Positions 1 to 11,528 of a stretch of DNA of 64,000 nucleotides are shown here, piece by piece. A model generated the notes under the pieces. The model was not told the origin of the DNA. It worked only from the letters and a program-made list of their open reading frames with translations, and ran no database searches. Positions within the stretch are counted from its first letter, which is position 1, and each line of letters starts with the position of its first letter. Made by a program: the position numbers and the translations under genes. The stretch comes from Pachyseris speciosa (lineage: Eukaryota > Cnidaria > Anthozoa > Scleractinia > Pachyseridae), in assembly GCA_016490735.1 (NCBI GenBank), contig JAEMWC010000141.1, positions 85,001 to 149,000 on the forward strand. Reading direction: 5' to 3'.

Positions 1-2067
1 GTGCATCAAATAACTTCATCGTTAATTTTATATTTTCTCTAAAGTGGTCTCCCATCTCTTTTCGTAATTTATAGAGTGCTTTAAGTGCAACTTTCTTCAA
101 CTCTTGCCTAGCGAGATTAAAGTTTCCAAAAGGACTCATTATGAGTCCAAGATATTTATAGGATTTGACATTCTCCAGTTCATCAGCCCCACATCTGAAC
201 AAGTAATTGTTTAAAGACTTACCACAGTTATTAAAAATCATAATTTTCGTCTTGTCTAAATTTACACTTAAATCGGCATTTTTGCAAAAAGATTCCAGCT
301 TATTAAGGTTTATTTGAAGGCTTTTTGCTGATCTAGAGAAGATCACTAGATCGTCCGCATATAAGAGACAATTGATAGACTTATCACCTAGCGTAATGTC
401 GGTTGGACTCGCCGTATTTAGGAATTTTGGTAGATCACTCAGATAGAAATTAAAAAGAGTAGGTGACAACATGCAACCTTGCTTTACCCCGGCAAAACAG
501 GGAAATGATTCGGTTAAATAAATGTTATCAATTTTAATTGCCGATTTATCATTTGAGTACATGGATATTAAAACGTCTAGGAAACGTCCTTGAATGCCTT
601 CTTTTCTCAGTTTGTCGAATAGTTTTTGTCGGGGTATACAGTCAAAGGCTTTTCTAAAGTCGACGAAGCATGAAAAGAGTAAATTTCGGTGCTTCTGTGG
701 TTTAGATTTCACGTACTTGTCAATAAGCATTTTTCATGTGAAGATGCTATCAACTGTGCCGTGCATTTTTCTGAAACCCCCTTGTTCAGCTTTCAAAATT
801 CCTTTTTGAACCATGAAGTCGTACAGTCGATTGTTAAGTATTGATGTAAAGAGCTTGCCTAACGCAGAAAGCAAAATGATACCTCGGTAATTTTCGACTT
901 TGGATCGATCATCCTTTTTGTGAATAGGTACAATGAGGCCAAAACTCCAAAGAGTAGGGTATTTGCCAGTATCTAAGATTCGATTAAATAAGTTTATTAA
1001 ATGCCCTTTAATGTCGTCCTTTCCGATTTTTATTACTTCATTTAATATATTATCGATACCTGGAGATTTTTTTGCCTTCAGTTTGGTAATTGCAGCTTCA
1101 AGCTCTTCATCAGTTATTGGATAATCAAGTGGGCCTTCCACTCTTTTGTTGCTGTGGGTTTCCATATTCGTCTCCAGATTTAGTATATTATTTAAAGGGG
1201 TCGCATTCTGTTGCTTAAAGTATTTATAAAACTGTTCCGTACTCACTGTTTTAGCTCCATGTGTTTTTCTTTTTCCTAAACTAAAGATTTGTCCGATTTG
1301 TCGCCAGGTCTCTTTAGAGTTCTTCAAATCGATATTAGACATGCCTTTACTGATATACTCCCGTTTCTTCCGTCTACAAGTTTGTTTGAACCTCTTCTTT
1401 TTGTCGCGCAATAGTTGTCTAAGTTCTGAATTATTAACGTTTTTAGAAATTTTCTTCCCGAGGGATTGCAAGTTTTCTTTTTCTGTTTCGCATTCCTGAT
1501 CAAACCATTTGTTTTGTGATTTGCATTTAATTTTGCTGCCTCTTGCTTTCAATCCAGCTTCTTTGCATGCTTCCACCAAAGTTTCACTTATTAATTCAGA
1601 CGCAGTATCGATGTTATCATGTTTTACGGCTGCTTTTAACCTGGATTGAACTGTTTGCGATTTGAGACCATCCTTAAGTCTGTCCTTAGACTTGATATTC
1701 CAGAAAAGCCTATTATATTCGGTTAGGATGAGTTCGGCTGATGTTTCAAGCGAGTCTCGGTTAACAAAGTTAGCTTTTATCGCGAATGATAGGTGACAGT
1801 GATCCGATAAATGTGGCATTAGTGGATTAACAATAAGATATTGCACATTCCTTAGCATACTTTTTGATCCTATGACATAATCAACAACACTGCTACCGTT
1901 ATAATGAAAGCAGGTCTTTTTACCTTCCAGGTCACCAACAATTCTTCCATTAAAGATTCGTAAATTTAACGCTGTGCATGTTTCTAACAAATTTCTCCCC
2001 TAGCGTTCACGGTACCTGAATCTTGTGACCGTCTTACGCATTGTTCGTCATTCTCATACTGATGCTT
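1..2067 (-). mobile_element. Non-LTR retrotransposon (LINE), ORF2 endonuclease-reverse transcriptase, degraded, runs off window
   Basis: Reading the minus strand from about 2060 downwards gives the C-terminal part of an APE-type endonuclease, with an SDHCHLSF motif at about 1779-1808 (the conserved Ser-Asp-His active-site signature). A basic linker and a reverse transcriptase follow. RT landmarks are the NYRG and LGKLF region near 850-900, a VDFRKAFD block near 640, GVKQGCMLSP near 475 and the catalytic Tyr-Ala-Asp-Asp at 350-361. The frame stays open to base 1, so thumb and C-terminus lie outside the window. Breaks: a one-base frameshift near 2002 and a TGA stop at 734-736 where the family has a coding residue. 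The element abuts a 25-G tract and then the truncated fluorescent-protein copy A, so it sits where the missing 5' part of that gene should be. The exact LINE clade was not determined. Confidence 0.9.
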
Positions 2068-2092
2068 GGGGGGGGGGGGGGGGGGGGGGGGG
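2068..2092. repeat. Poly-G tract at the LINE/FP copy A junction
   Basis: A run of 25 consecutive G lies exactly between the LINE and the first base of FP exon 4 homology. In the intact paralogue the matching position reads GATGGGGTGCTGAAGG, with only four G. The tract may be the remnant of a G-tract-bounded repeat such as those at 17302 and 45541, slippage at the breakpoint, or an assembly artefact. Confidence 0.8.
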
Positions 2093-2690
2093 AGGCTGAA
2101 GGGTGATGCTAACAGGTCTCTGTTGTATGAAGAAGATAATAAAACTAAGCATCAACGATGTGACTTCACAAGTATTTACAAGTAAGTGTTTCATGTGTCA
2201 AAGTGACTGAGAATAGAACTTATATGGCGAAATTAAGTACCTTTTAGTGATCGCTATTTGAGAGGAATCAGTGACCTTAGCTCCCAACTGATTGCTCGAT
2301 TATGGATGCCCTTTTGTGGGGATAAGTGTTGAACGCGGCTCCAAAACTATCTTGATCTCAAAGGGAACTTAAACTTAACCTTATCTTGGAGGGAAAAGAT
2401 TGTCATTTGTCAGACAAGGGAACTTCGCAAGCTGGTAATTATCAGTGCTCAGAGTTTTCACTGATAAAACAGTATCCAATTTCTTGTATGCCTGTGCACC
2501 CAGGCCAGTGTCACTGATCCGAGTTCGTTTGCTCCTTTGCAGGGCGAAGAAGGGTGTCCGCTTGCCAGACTATCACTTTATAGACCACCGCATTGAGATA
2601 TTGAGCCACGACAAAGATTACAAGAATGTTAAGGTGTATGAGAATGCCTTTGCTCGCTATTCTCCTCTGCCGATTGAGGCCCGCAAGTAA
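2093..2690 (+). pseudogene. GFP-like fluorescent protein copy A, 5'-truncated (exons 4-5 only)
   Basis: The 3' part of exon 4 (about 2094-2181) ends at a GTAAGTG donor. Exon 5 (2543-2690) follows a TTTGCAG acceptor and ends in TAA at 2688-2690. Exon 5 is 148 bp, the same as in gene B and copy C. The encoded C-terminus closely matches gene B; visible differences include AFARYS for AVARYS and PIEARK for PIQARK. Exons 1-3, the chromophore and the first half of exon 4 are missing, replaced by the LINE and G tract, so no fluorescent product is possible from this copy. The 3' flank to about 3640 is shared with gene B, showing a segmental duplication. Confidence 0.93.
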
Positions 2691-3642
2691 AGGCTTAACG
2701 ATGAAACGCCAAGACGACAACAAGACGAAAAAGGAGTTTCTGGTCTTTTTTTCGTAAAAAGTATTTGCTCGGAATTTGTTTTTTGATTCGATTCGAGGAT
2801 TCGTTTCGGGATTTGTTAGAGACTAGCTCTAGAGTTCAAGTTTGTGAAAAGCAAAAACTAGTTCTCATCTTTTTGTGGGATTACTTCATAAGGCAGACAA
2901 ATAGAAACAAGAAAAATGTAGTGAGAATTAAACTTGTTGTCTTATAAGTAGTAGTACTGGCTTATGGAGGAGTGGCGTCTCTCGTCATCAACAGTTCAAT
3001 TGTTTCCTTTGCCTTTCCTCATGCGTTTTTATTTAAAAATATAAAGTACAACAGAGATGGTGAATGATTTAAAACACCAATAAAAATCAGTCACTCCGTG
3101 TGTCAGTCAGTCAGTCAGTCAGTCAGTCACTCCAGCCATTCTGTCTTTAAAGTGCAGATAACTTCCAAATTCTTTCTTTGGCCTGAATAAATTTCTTTTT
3201 ATTCCAAGCATTTCTATGAAAGCAACAATGGATTTGGTTGAATCTTTGACTATTCATTCCCCGGTAAAATCTTAGTGTTTTGCAAGGCCGAGTGTAGGGA
3301 GGTGAGTTGAGAAAGGGTAATGATCGTGATTTCTACCATTGAACTGTAGCATCTCAATTATTCTCTGTTCACTTTTTGTGTGGACTATCGGAGCATAAAC
3401 CACAAGCGCAAGCTTTGTGGCTTCATCCTTGGTTCTGGCTACCAAAAGATCAGTAGCCGTCCACCGTGCTTCGTGAAGATAAAAGGAAGAATGAGTTTGC
3501 GGAATGGCATAATTATGCGGAATGTAATATATACAGAATGACTCAAAGGAATTTTAAACAATTCAATTGAAAGTGCACCCTTTTTGCAGTTAATTATTCC
3601 ATAGTAAATAATCTTGGAACTGGCGATTATTGATCGCGTCCT
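2691..3642 (+). repeat. 3' flank of FP copy A, paralogous to 12962-13930
   Basis: This stretch aligns by eye along its length with the 3' flank of gene B. The similarity stops abruptly near ATTGATCGCGTC, where this copy runs into a G-tract repeat and gene B continues into other sequence. It holds a CAGT microsatellite (3102-3128) and an AATAAA at 3079-3084 that could serve as a polyadenylation signal. A related block lies inverted behind copy C at 20165-20960. Confidence 0.85.
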
Positions 3643-3785
3643 CGGGGGTGGGGGGTACTCTGCAAATGTTTGGGTGGGGGTGTGCCGCTGGGACTTTGAA
3701 ACCCTTACCCTAAACCAGACCAAGTTTAAGTTCATTTTGTAATCCTATATTAGACCAAACACCACACATTCCTACCTTATCCCAG
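3642..3785. repeat. G-tract repeat fragment
   Basis: The stretch is GC-rich and G-tract-rich, with phrases such as ACCCTTACCCTA and TACCTTATCCCAGAC. These resemble the C/G-tract-bounded repeats at 17302-17548 and 45541-45913. It interrupts the A/B segmental duplication. Confidence 0.5.
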
Positions 3786-3984
3786 ACAATGCAAGCTATT
3801 TTGCACAGTCAAGCCACTACACCTTTTTAGTTTGTAGATTTTGTTTTCCCAAAGTAGGTCATGTGATGTTACCCTAGAGAGCTCTTTCTTTGAAATTTCG
3901 CCTCATTCACGTGCATAAGTACGCATAATCTATGAAAAGACAAAAGTCCTGCTTGTTGCGTTGTTAAAAAAATATTGAAAACCA

Positions 3985-4029
<45 letters not shown>

Positions 4030-4466
4030 TTTTATTGAGATGCAAGGGGTCTCGGTCACCAATTCCAAGTTGCGCTGATCAGCTAGTGCTAATTATATTT
4101 TTTTTGTGCATTCAGGAACAAAGGAGAAGGGGCGCCTGCAACGTACGTACGTACGGTGACCAAAACCAAATTTTCTGGAACAGATGGGCACTTTCTTATA
4201 CAAGGTTCTCCGCTTCGCGGCCCTCGGGTCGCCGGAGCTCCGGTATTAAAATATAAAATATAAAGATAAGATATTACAAGACTGGCAATGATATATAGCC
4301 TCTAAAAACACTTCGCCTTTGGTTGAGTGTAAATGGGTTTTTTTATATAGCGATTATTTACATAGGAGTAACGAATGGATTTCGGCGGGTTTGTTTTCGT
4401 TTCACAAACAGTCAGTGATTTAGTGCAGAGAGAGAACGATGGCAATGGGTATTAAATAGTAAATAT

Positions 4467-4583
4467 ATTAGATAGTTACTTCGGCCGGCAGCAATATGTG
4501 ATATACTGCAGTCAGCTTCGGGCTACGCCCTCAGCTGACTGCAATATATCACATATTACGCCGGCCTCAGTAACTATCTAATA
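4467..4583. repeat. Palindrome of about 117 bp with GCCGGC-bearing arms
   Basis: ATTAGATAGTTAC at the left is mirrored by GTAACTATCTAAT at the right. The inner arms continue through GGCCGGC, ATATGTGATAT and CAGTCAGCT around a short loop. It can form a long cruciform or RNA hairpin and lies immediately next to the hairpin at 4583-4617. Confidence 0.85.
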
Positions 4584-4617
4584 CATATTTCGAAAGGCAC
4601 GGCCTTTCTTCTTCAGG
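4583..4617 (-). ncRNA. Hammerhead-like CUGAAGA-stem-GAAA hairpin
   Basis: On the minus strand a CTGAAGA box is followed by one unpaired base, a seven-base-pair stem (GAAAGGC with GCCTTTC, loop CGT) and GAAAT. The CUGANGA box, helix and GAAA box are the order of hammerhead ribozyme core elements. Here one extra base separates the first box from the helix, and no clear helix III with a cleavage triplet follows. The same arrangement recurs with different stem sequence at 52368, 52440, 59908 and 61099. Activity is not implied. Confidence 0.45.
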
Positions 4618-6341
4618 GTTTGTTCGAGACTGACCCTGTGGCAAAAGACGTTACAATTTAAATAAGTTGCAATAGGATACCTGAAACATAAGCTACAGTT
4701 ACATAAACAAAAACGTTACAATTTGAAATATGAAAATACAACTGGTAAATAGGGCCGGGTCGCACTAGAGGATAAAATTCATTTTGTCGAAAGTCAGCCT
4801 TGCTTTTTAGTTTATTTGTTCTACAATAATTTATTTGTTGCTGATCAGATCCTTTACTGCAGCTTCTAGTTTGTCTCGGTGGTCATTGCAGGCAAGCGTA
4901 TAACCGTTTTCAGTTCCACAAATGACAATCGGTAACAGCGTTTCATGTTCGAGTTTGGTACCGTGATGTTCATTCTAGAAGTAAAACTCGCGTAGTTTAA
5001 CTTAGTTGATGCCGCTCGCTCATTTTCAAGAGTTCGAAACAATGTCTTTTTTTCTCTTGACACACAGTTTCTTTGCTAATTTGCATATTTATGGCCAATA
5101 TCAGCTGCGCCCTTTTTTAACAAAAGGGTCCTTCTTCGTACGACTATAGAACCTTTTCATGATAGCGGCTGACAAATTATTCTTTTATTTTTATGATAAT
5201 TAGCCTTACTAGCCTCGTCAGCATGTGCAAATTCAATAGAATTTTTACATTAAAGTGAGGTTAGTAAGACTAATTAACATACGTACAAAAGAATAATCAA
5301 AATCGAGCTCTATACTTGCGAAAAATAATTAGTTGACACCCCAAGGGTTGACCATTCTATAAGGACATAGACAGGCATTCACTGCCCTTCTAATAACCAG
5401 TCAGGGAAGGTAATTACAAGAGTTTTTTGTGTTTTGCTTTTAGATTTGAAAATTACGCCGAAAAACGTTTTCAAACGGAGAAATAAAATATCTCGGCGGT
5501 GTGACTTTAATCGCGGGCCGAGGACAATTTACATTCCAGAAATACGTCTAATGTTCACTATTTGCGCTGTAAGATCATGGGGTGAATGAAATAATCTTGT
5601 TTCCTCTGGGCTATTCAATTAACTTAATAATTTTCCCCAGCTCTGTAAAGAGTAGAAAACACTTTATACTGATTTCAAAATTTGTCTTACTTCTATGTTA
5701 TATAAGTTATTATTAGATATGTAATAAGTTATAAAAATCGATGTAACAACTTTATATCAACTATTTGTGAAACGAAACCAAAAAACGCGGAGATCCATTT
5801 TCCAATTTTAGCTGCTATGAAATAATTGCTATTTAATTTAAGACACTCAACCAAAGCCGAGTGCTTTTAGAGGTGATATATCATTGCCATTCTTGTATTA
5901 TCAGTTGTCTTTATATTTTATATTTTAATATTCATTTTGCCGCAATGCTAACAATGAGCGGTTTTTACATCTGTGAAACATTTCAATTTTGATACTAAAA
6001 CACATTTGTTGGTATCGCAAATTCAATAACCTTATTATTGTTCTTTTCTTCTCCAACCTTTTCTTTTCCTTTTCCTTTAAATTAAAGCCACAGAAGAGTG
6101 TTTTAGTGGTACCGCCTTTTGTACAGCGCTGTCGTGGAAACTTGAATTGTTTGATCATGCAAGGGTTACGAGAGCTCCTGTTCTGAAAATGTGAACTATA
6201 GGCTATGTATTTCCGTGAGAATAAAATCTAATATTGTTTTTATTGACGGCAAATAATCGGCAAGTTGTCGGTAAAGGCGTGAAAATGACTGCACTTTTGA
6301 TGCTATATTGCAACTCTTTCTCAACCGAAACATAAAACAGA

Positions 6342-7425
6342 GTCCCAAGCCCGGTAGCCCTAAAAATTTTGCCTGGAGCCCTCAAAACGTTTGCTGTAGA
6401 GCCCGGAGCCCCAAAATACTAACATTCTGTCCGTCTTGTACACAATAGCGTCATCACGTGCTTTGTTTGTTGTTTGCTTTGAATAGGAACGAAGATAGTG
6501 AAAAACCAGTAAAATAGACTATTCTGCTTGTGTCCTTGGCGTGCGCTGCAATCCACACTTAGTACTTAACTGCATCACTTATAAAGGTTTAAACTGAGAT
6601 ATATACTGCTTTATTCAGGTTTTTAATCTTTTTTCCTACCTAGACATTGAAAAAAATCCACATACACCCTGCGATTGTAGACAGTGTCTCAAGTGTCAGA
6701 TATTTTTTTTACAGCAACAATCTGGTTCTCATCAGAGTCTTCGTCAAATGTCCTCTGAACATGTTTGGCCAGGAGATATATTTCAAATAAAAACAGAGTA
6801 ACTTTCTTGGACAACTGAGTTTCTTAGCTCTTCTTGATCCTCTCGATGAGACGTCCTCCTGCCCAGACTATACTTCACTTTCTTCTTTTGCCAATAATGC
6901 TCTTTCTGTGGGAGTCGTATCTCCCTCGACTAACGCCAAAAGCGTTGTCTTTTCATACCACTCTCCATGAACTCTTAAGGTACCCTCTTCAGCTTCAAGA
7001 CAGGCAATGCCCTACTCTAGAATGCCTTGCCATACTACACTGGCGTCCTCAATACCAGAATCCTTGAAATGAAAGGGTATAGAACATCCTCTGAGAACCA
7101 GAGGCATTTCTAAACTTTTAATATCCTCTTCAAACCTTACGATAAAAAACGGACAGGCCGTATTTTGTGGTGATCATGATTGGTAAATAAGTTGAAAAAA
7201 CGAGTAGTGTGGAGACAAACATTTAAAAACAGCCTTTTAAAAGTAAAAATTGTTGTATCTCCTTAATTCTAGTGTTTGCTTTTTGATTAAAGAAAAAAAA
7301 GCGTTGCCGAGCGTAGAGTCCTTGATCAATTTCTCAGGTACCCTGGAGCCTTGTTTATTTTGGTCCGGAGCCCCGAAGTCCCGCTATTTAGAGTCCGGAG
7401 CCCTGGAGCCCTTATCCCCTTTGGG
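6342..7425. repeat. Region bounded by GGAGCCC-rich blocks
   Basis: Two blocks (6342-6415 and 7339-7420) are dense in AGCCC and GGAGCCC words on the same strand. They resemble degenerate ends of one repeat whose interior (6420-7330) shows no recognisable coding sequence. It lies upstream of the fluorescent-protein promoter. Confidence 0.4.
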
Positions 7426-7436
7426 ATCCTGATAAA

Positions 7437-7681
7437 AGGTTAACGCTAATGAAATGAAGCTCAAGGTAAAGATGATTTATGGAATGTTTTTCACAGATCA
7501 TGCCAGCTTTGTTAAAAAGGGTCTCCGGCCTGTGATTGGCTCAAGTGGATTGCGGGTGTGACATTCAGGTTTATAGCAGCACTCCCAGAGCAGAGGCCCC
7601 ATTCACCCTGGTGATTTGAGAGAGAGCAGATCGACAACAACAAGAGCCGTAAGGTTGATATCTTACTGTACGTCTACAATC
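7437..7681 (+). promoter_or_regulatory. Promoter and 5' UTR of fluorescent-protein gene B
   Basis: This block is conserved, inverted, upstream of copy C (22794-23125). Visible elements are an inverted CCAAT box (TGATTGG, 7541-7547), a TATA-like TTTATAG (7570-7576) about 25 bp further on, and a purine-rich leader before ATG at 7682. Spacing suits a transcription start near 7600, but this is inferred. Copies C and D carry a CACGTG E-box further upstream; the matching part of gene B does not. Confidence 0.6.
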
Positions 7682-10600
7682 ATGGTAAGTGCTGCACAGG
7701 GAAAGGCATTAATTTGTTTTTCACTGATGACTTTACCCAAGTGCTTATCCTTCATTGGTAATTGATCTAAGATTCACCCCAATTTCATTCCTCAGAGTGG
7801 GATTAAACAAGAGATGAATATCAAGTTGCGCATGGAAGGCGCTGTAAACGGGCACCACTTCGTGATTGAAGGAAAAGGAAAAGGCAAACCTTACGAGTGA
7901 GTAAAAGTTTAAAAGTGTTTAATCGTCGTGTTCAGTTTTACGGTCGCAATATGTATTGTCCCTGACAGTGCTTAGCTTAGGAAACGTTTTATTTTACTGG
8001 GATTTGCCAATAAGCGAAATCTAGTACCGAGAATTCGTGAAACCGTATGTCTTTCAGGCTAGCACAACAGAATCGAGGAGCCCCGTCGTTCCTTCCTTTG
8101 ACCTTAAAAACGTTAAGGCAACGAACTTAGAACATTACGAGGAAGTCTATATATCAAGACATCAAAGAATTTTCTTTAAGGTTGCTGTAAACATTGGAGG
8201 GTCACATTGTTCAAAATTTGAGTTATTCACTCTTTGGTTAAACAAATAATTAATCTAGCAGTTGGTGAAAGAAAATTTGCGAAATGTGAAAGAGAACGCG
8301 AGAAACGGCAAAAAAATCTCTTTTTGAGCGAAATCAATAAATACTGAGAGGTGTGATAATCCTGTTATTCCAAGCCGTCTGTTGACATTTTTCGCGGGCT
8401 AGCTTCATCCTGGATCTCGAATTACCGTGAATCTGCATAGTTTGTTTACATCAACATTCGAAATTTCTAAAGCGGCGAGACCTTTTTACGAGAAAAAAGA
8501 TTAGTCATCTTCATGAAATGAGCAAAAAGAGAGAAGTCACCGTGGGCGAAGAAGAGTACGGCCCGGGCCACAGAAAGCGCAGAAGAATAAACAGACGTTC
8601 GATGAGGAAAAAAAGCTTGTGCCTTCTACTTCTCACAAGGGTTCTTGGCTTGACCAGCCTGCTTCAGAAGATTTAGCCACAGAGCCGCAGCCATCGATCT
8701 CGCAGGAAATAGGCGCAAGCACTGTTAAAATTCGCTCTTCCCAAAATAAAGCAGAAGATTTCACCGAGACGTCTTCATCTGACGCGGATTCTTACCCGTA
8801 TGCATTATCGCTACAAGCGCTTGTTTCGGGTGAATTTCTTCGCTACTTGTGGCAGGTGTTTGGCTTTTCGCACCACGCGCAGTTTTAGGCTGTCTTCTCG
8901 CTTTAAAGGGGCAGTGTCACGCTATTGTGCCATCACTTTAAAAGGCTTACAACTGCCAATGCATCAGTGGAAACCTAAAAATAATGGTCTAGTTTTGTTG
9001 CCAACGACATTAGTACTGCATTGACACTATAAACTCCTGTATTCCTTCTAAGATGACGAGGATGGAAATGGATTGAAATTTGAAAAAACTTGCCAGTTTT
9101 TTTCAAAATTTCAAGCGATGCATTGAAAAATCACCAAAAAATTATTATGGTTAGCTCTCCCTGCTAAAATTTCATTGGAATTCATATTGCTGATTTTGTA
9201 GGAGCATTTTTTGCACGATAACAGGAAAAATGCAGTAATTTTGGCAGAATTGAACCAAAAACAGCAAAAATACCGGTGACAGTGCTCCTTTAACGAACGT
9301 GCCGCGAACGACTTATTTCTTCCCACTTTAAGGTGATAAATATAAATGTTAACTCCTCGTCTGTCACTGTGGAATCAACTTTACCGCGGATGAATGAAAC
9401 TGTTTGTCACTCTTCCTCTTCAGGGGGTTCCTTGGTTGTTCTCTATTGGTCGGCGGCATGATCGCGTTGACAGGAACTTCAGTGAGGCGTGAGAACTGTG
9501 AAAATCTTTGGAGGCCAAAAACTCGGGGTTTATTTTTGCGCGTATTCCCTTTATTCAAATGAATTAATCTCAATCTAGATTTATCGGATTTGGACGAAAT
9601 TTGGCCAACATATTCGTCACACATAGAGTCACCAAAGAGTATGAGGCTTTTACAAAATTCAAAATATTTTGTCCGTGGCGCCCAAGCGCGTGACAGGCAT
9701 GGTGAAAAATTGTATTGGTCAACTTTACAATGGATTTTCTCAGGAACCAATGAATATATCGAAAAAGCCTCACACACTTTCTTAGCCTATTATCTCCTGA
9801 ATGATATAGACCGGTTTGTTTGGATGTCGCGGTAACGCAAGGACTATTAATTCCTTTGAGCAAACACGGTCAGTTTTGCGTTTGAACGCTTGCGCTCGCC
9901 TAACAAAACGAAATTTCTTAAAGTTAAAGCTATTTTCAGATTATATGGTTTATTAGCTTTCCAGTGATATATAGTTTCCTGGGTTTTCTTTGAAAACAAC
10001 GCACAGAAGAACGATTTTCCGAAAGACACCCCTGAACGCTTATAGTAACCTTAACTTTGTCCAGAAATCGTTACTTAACATTTACCTACCCTGATTCTCT
10101 GTACCAAAAACTATAGGGCAAACATTTTTGTTTTCTTCTTATACTATTAAATTCGCTAATTCTTAGGTTCTATTTGCTTTGCATTTCTAAGCGAAGCAAA
10201 ATTAACGTAAAAAAGCTGAGCGAAAGGAAAGTGAAAAAAAAATCATTGTCTCACTCTGGGGTTATATCAGATTGAATTACACACCCTATGTGACGTGACA
10301 ACACTGTTCAGTGTCTTGTTATTGAACCTATCCATTCCTAATTTATCACTTGATTTGCGCCTTGTTTCTAAGCTACTTTATTTTCTCTTAAATTGTCTTT
10401 CTTGGCGACTTATAAAGTTGGTATCCTGCTACACGAAGAGGTCGTTAGGTTGTCGTTTTTGTCAAAGGAAGCACTGAAAGACCTGAATCTGAAACAAGTG
10501 CACTAGTTATAGTAGCGTGAAAACCATCAACTCAGACGGCGGACTTACAGTAATGTTTGCGAGTGTAAACTGAGAATATCACCAAAAATGTACCATGAAA

Positions 10601-11464
10601 ACGATGATCTTACAGTTCTGAATGCTTGAAGCGAAGGCGTTCAATGTCGATATCAAATATGTACTTGTGAAGTTGTGGCTATATCCAATAACAGGATGCA
10701 TCGCACCAAGCAGACTTTAGCTTAAAATGTCAGAACTGTCCATAATATCGATTAGGTGAACTCCCCGAGCAGATTTCTACCGTATTTACTTCCTGGGACT
10801 GTTTCACACACACACAAAAGTACTGCATTGCATAATTATGAACAATATGTTTTCTTACGCCTTTCATTTCCTGTTCGTGTTATAGGGGAACACATACTAT
10901 AGACCTTGAAGTCAAAGAAGGCGGGCCTCTGCCTTTCGCTTACGATATTTTGACAACAGCATTCCAGTACGGCAACAGGGTATTCACCAAATATCCAGCA
11001 GAAATACCAGACTATTTCAAGCAGAGTTTTCCTGAGGGGTATTCCTGGGAAAGAACCATGGTTTTTGAAGACCAGGGCATTTGTACCGTAACGTGCGACA
11101 TAAGGTTAGTAAGATGTAAGGCTGATGCCTCCTGCAGTGTGAAGCTCAGCACTATGTTCCAGTTTGATAAAATTCGTTTAGTTTTAATTACATCATTTTA
11201 ATTTGTGCCTCCTTTTTCATCTTTCATAACCATATTGTTACCCTGGCAACGAGGTTGATTTTGTTGGACTGTATTGGTATAGTTTTAACTTCCCTATTGC
11301 CTTCTTACTGGAAAGTGTTGGTATAGTTTTAACTTCCCTATTGCCTTCTTACTGGAAAGTGTCCTTATGATATTGGACCGCCGACCGATTAGCTCAGTTG
11401 GTAGAGCACTGGACTACCATGAGACCACATAAGAATAATGACCGACAGTAGTCAAACTGAATAA

Positions 11465-11528
<64 letters not shown>

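Larger units (their letters stand above)
4244..5931. mobile_element. Foldback-type element with long terminal inverted repeats
   Basis: The left end (ATTAAAATATAAAATATAAAG, then AGACTGGCAATGATATATAG and CCTTTGGTTGAGTGT) is repeated in reverse complement at 5835-5931. The match continues inward, with TTTCGTTTCACAAA at about 4397 against TTTGTGAAACGAAA at about 5765. Arms are roughly 100-180 bp and imperfect. No coding sequence is seen inside. Related half-copies occur at 17085-17240, 23640-24130 and 44236-44470, so this is a dispersed family. A nested palindrome (4467-4583) and a ribozyme-like hairpin (4583-4617) sit near the left end. Confidence 0.75.

Noticed and set aside
11381..11450. tRNA gene in FP intron 3
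   Set aside because: Only the 5' half of a tRNA is present; there is no B box, no acceptor-stem partner and no plausible anticodon arm followed by a T arm.
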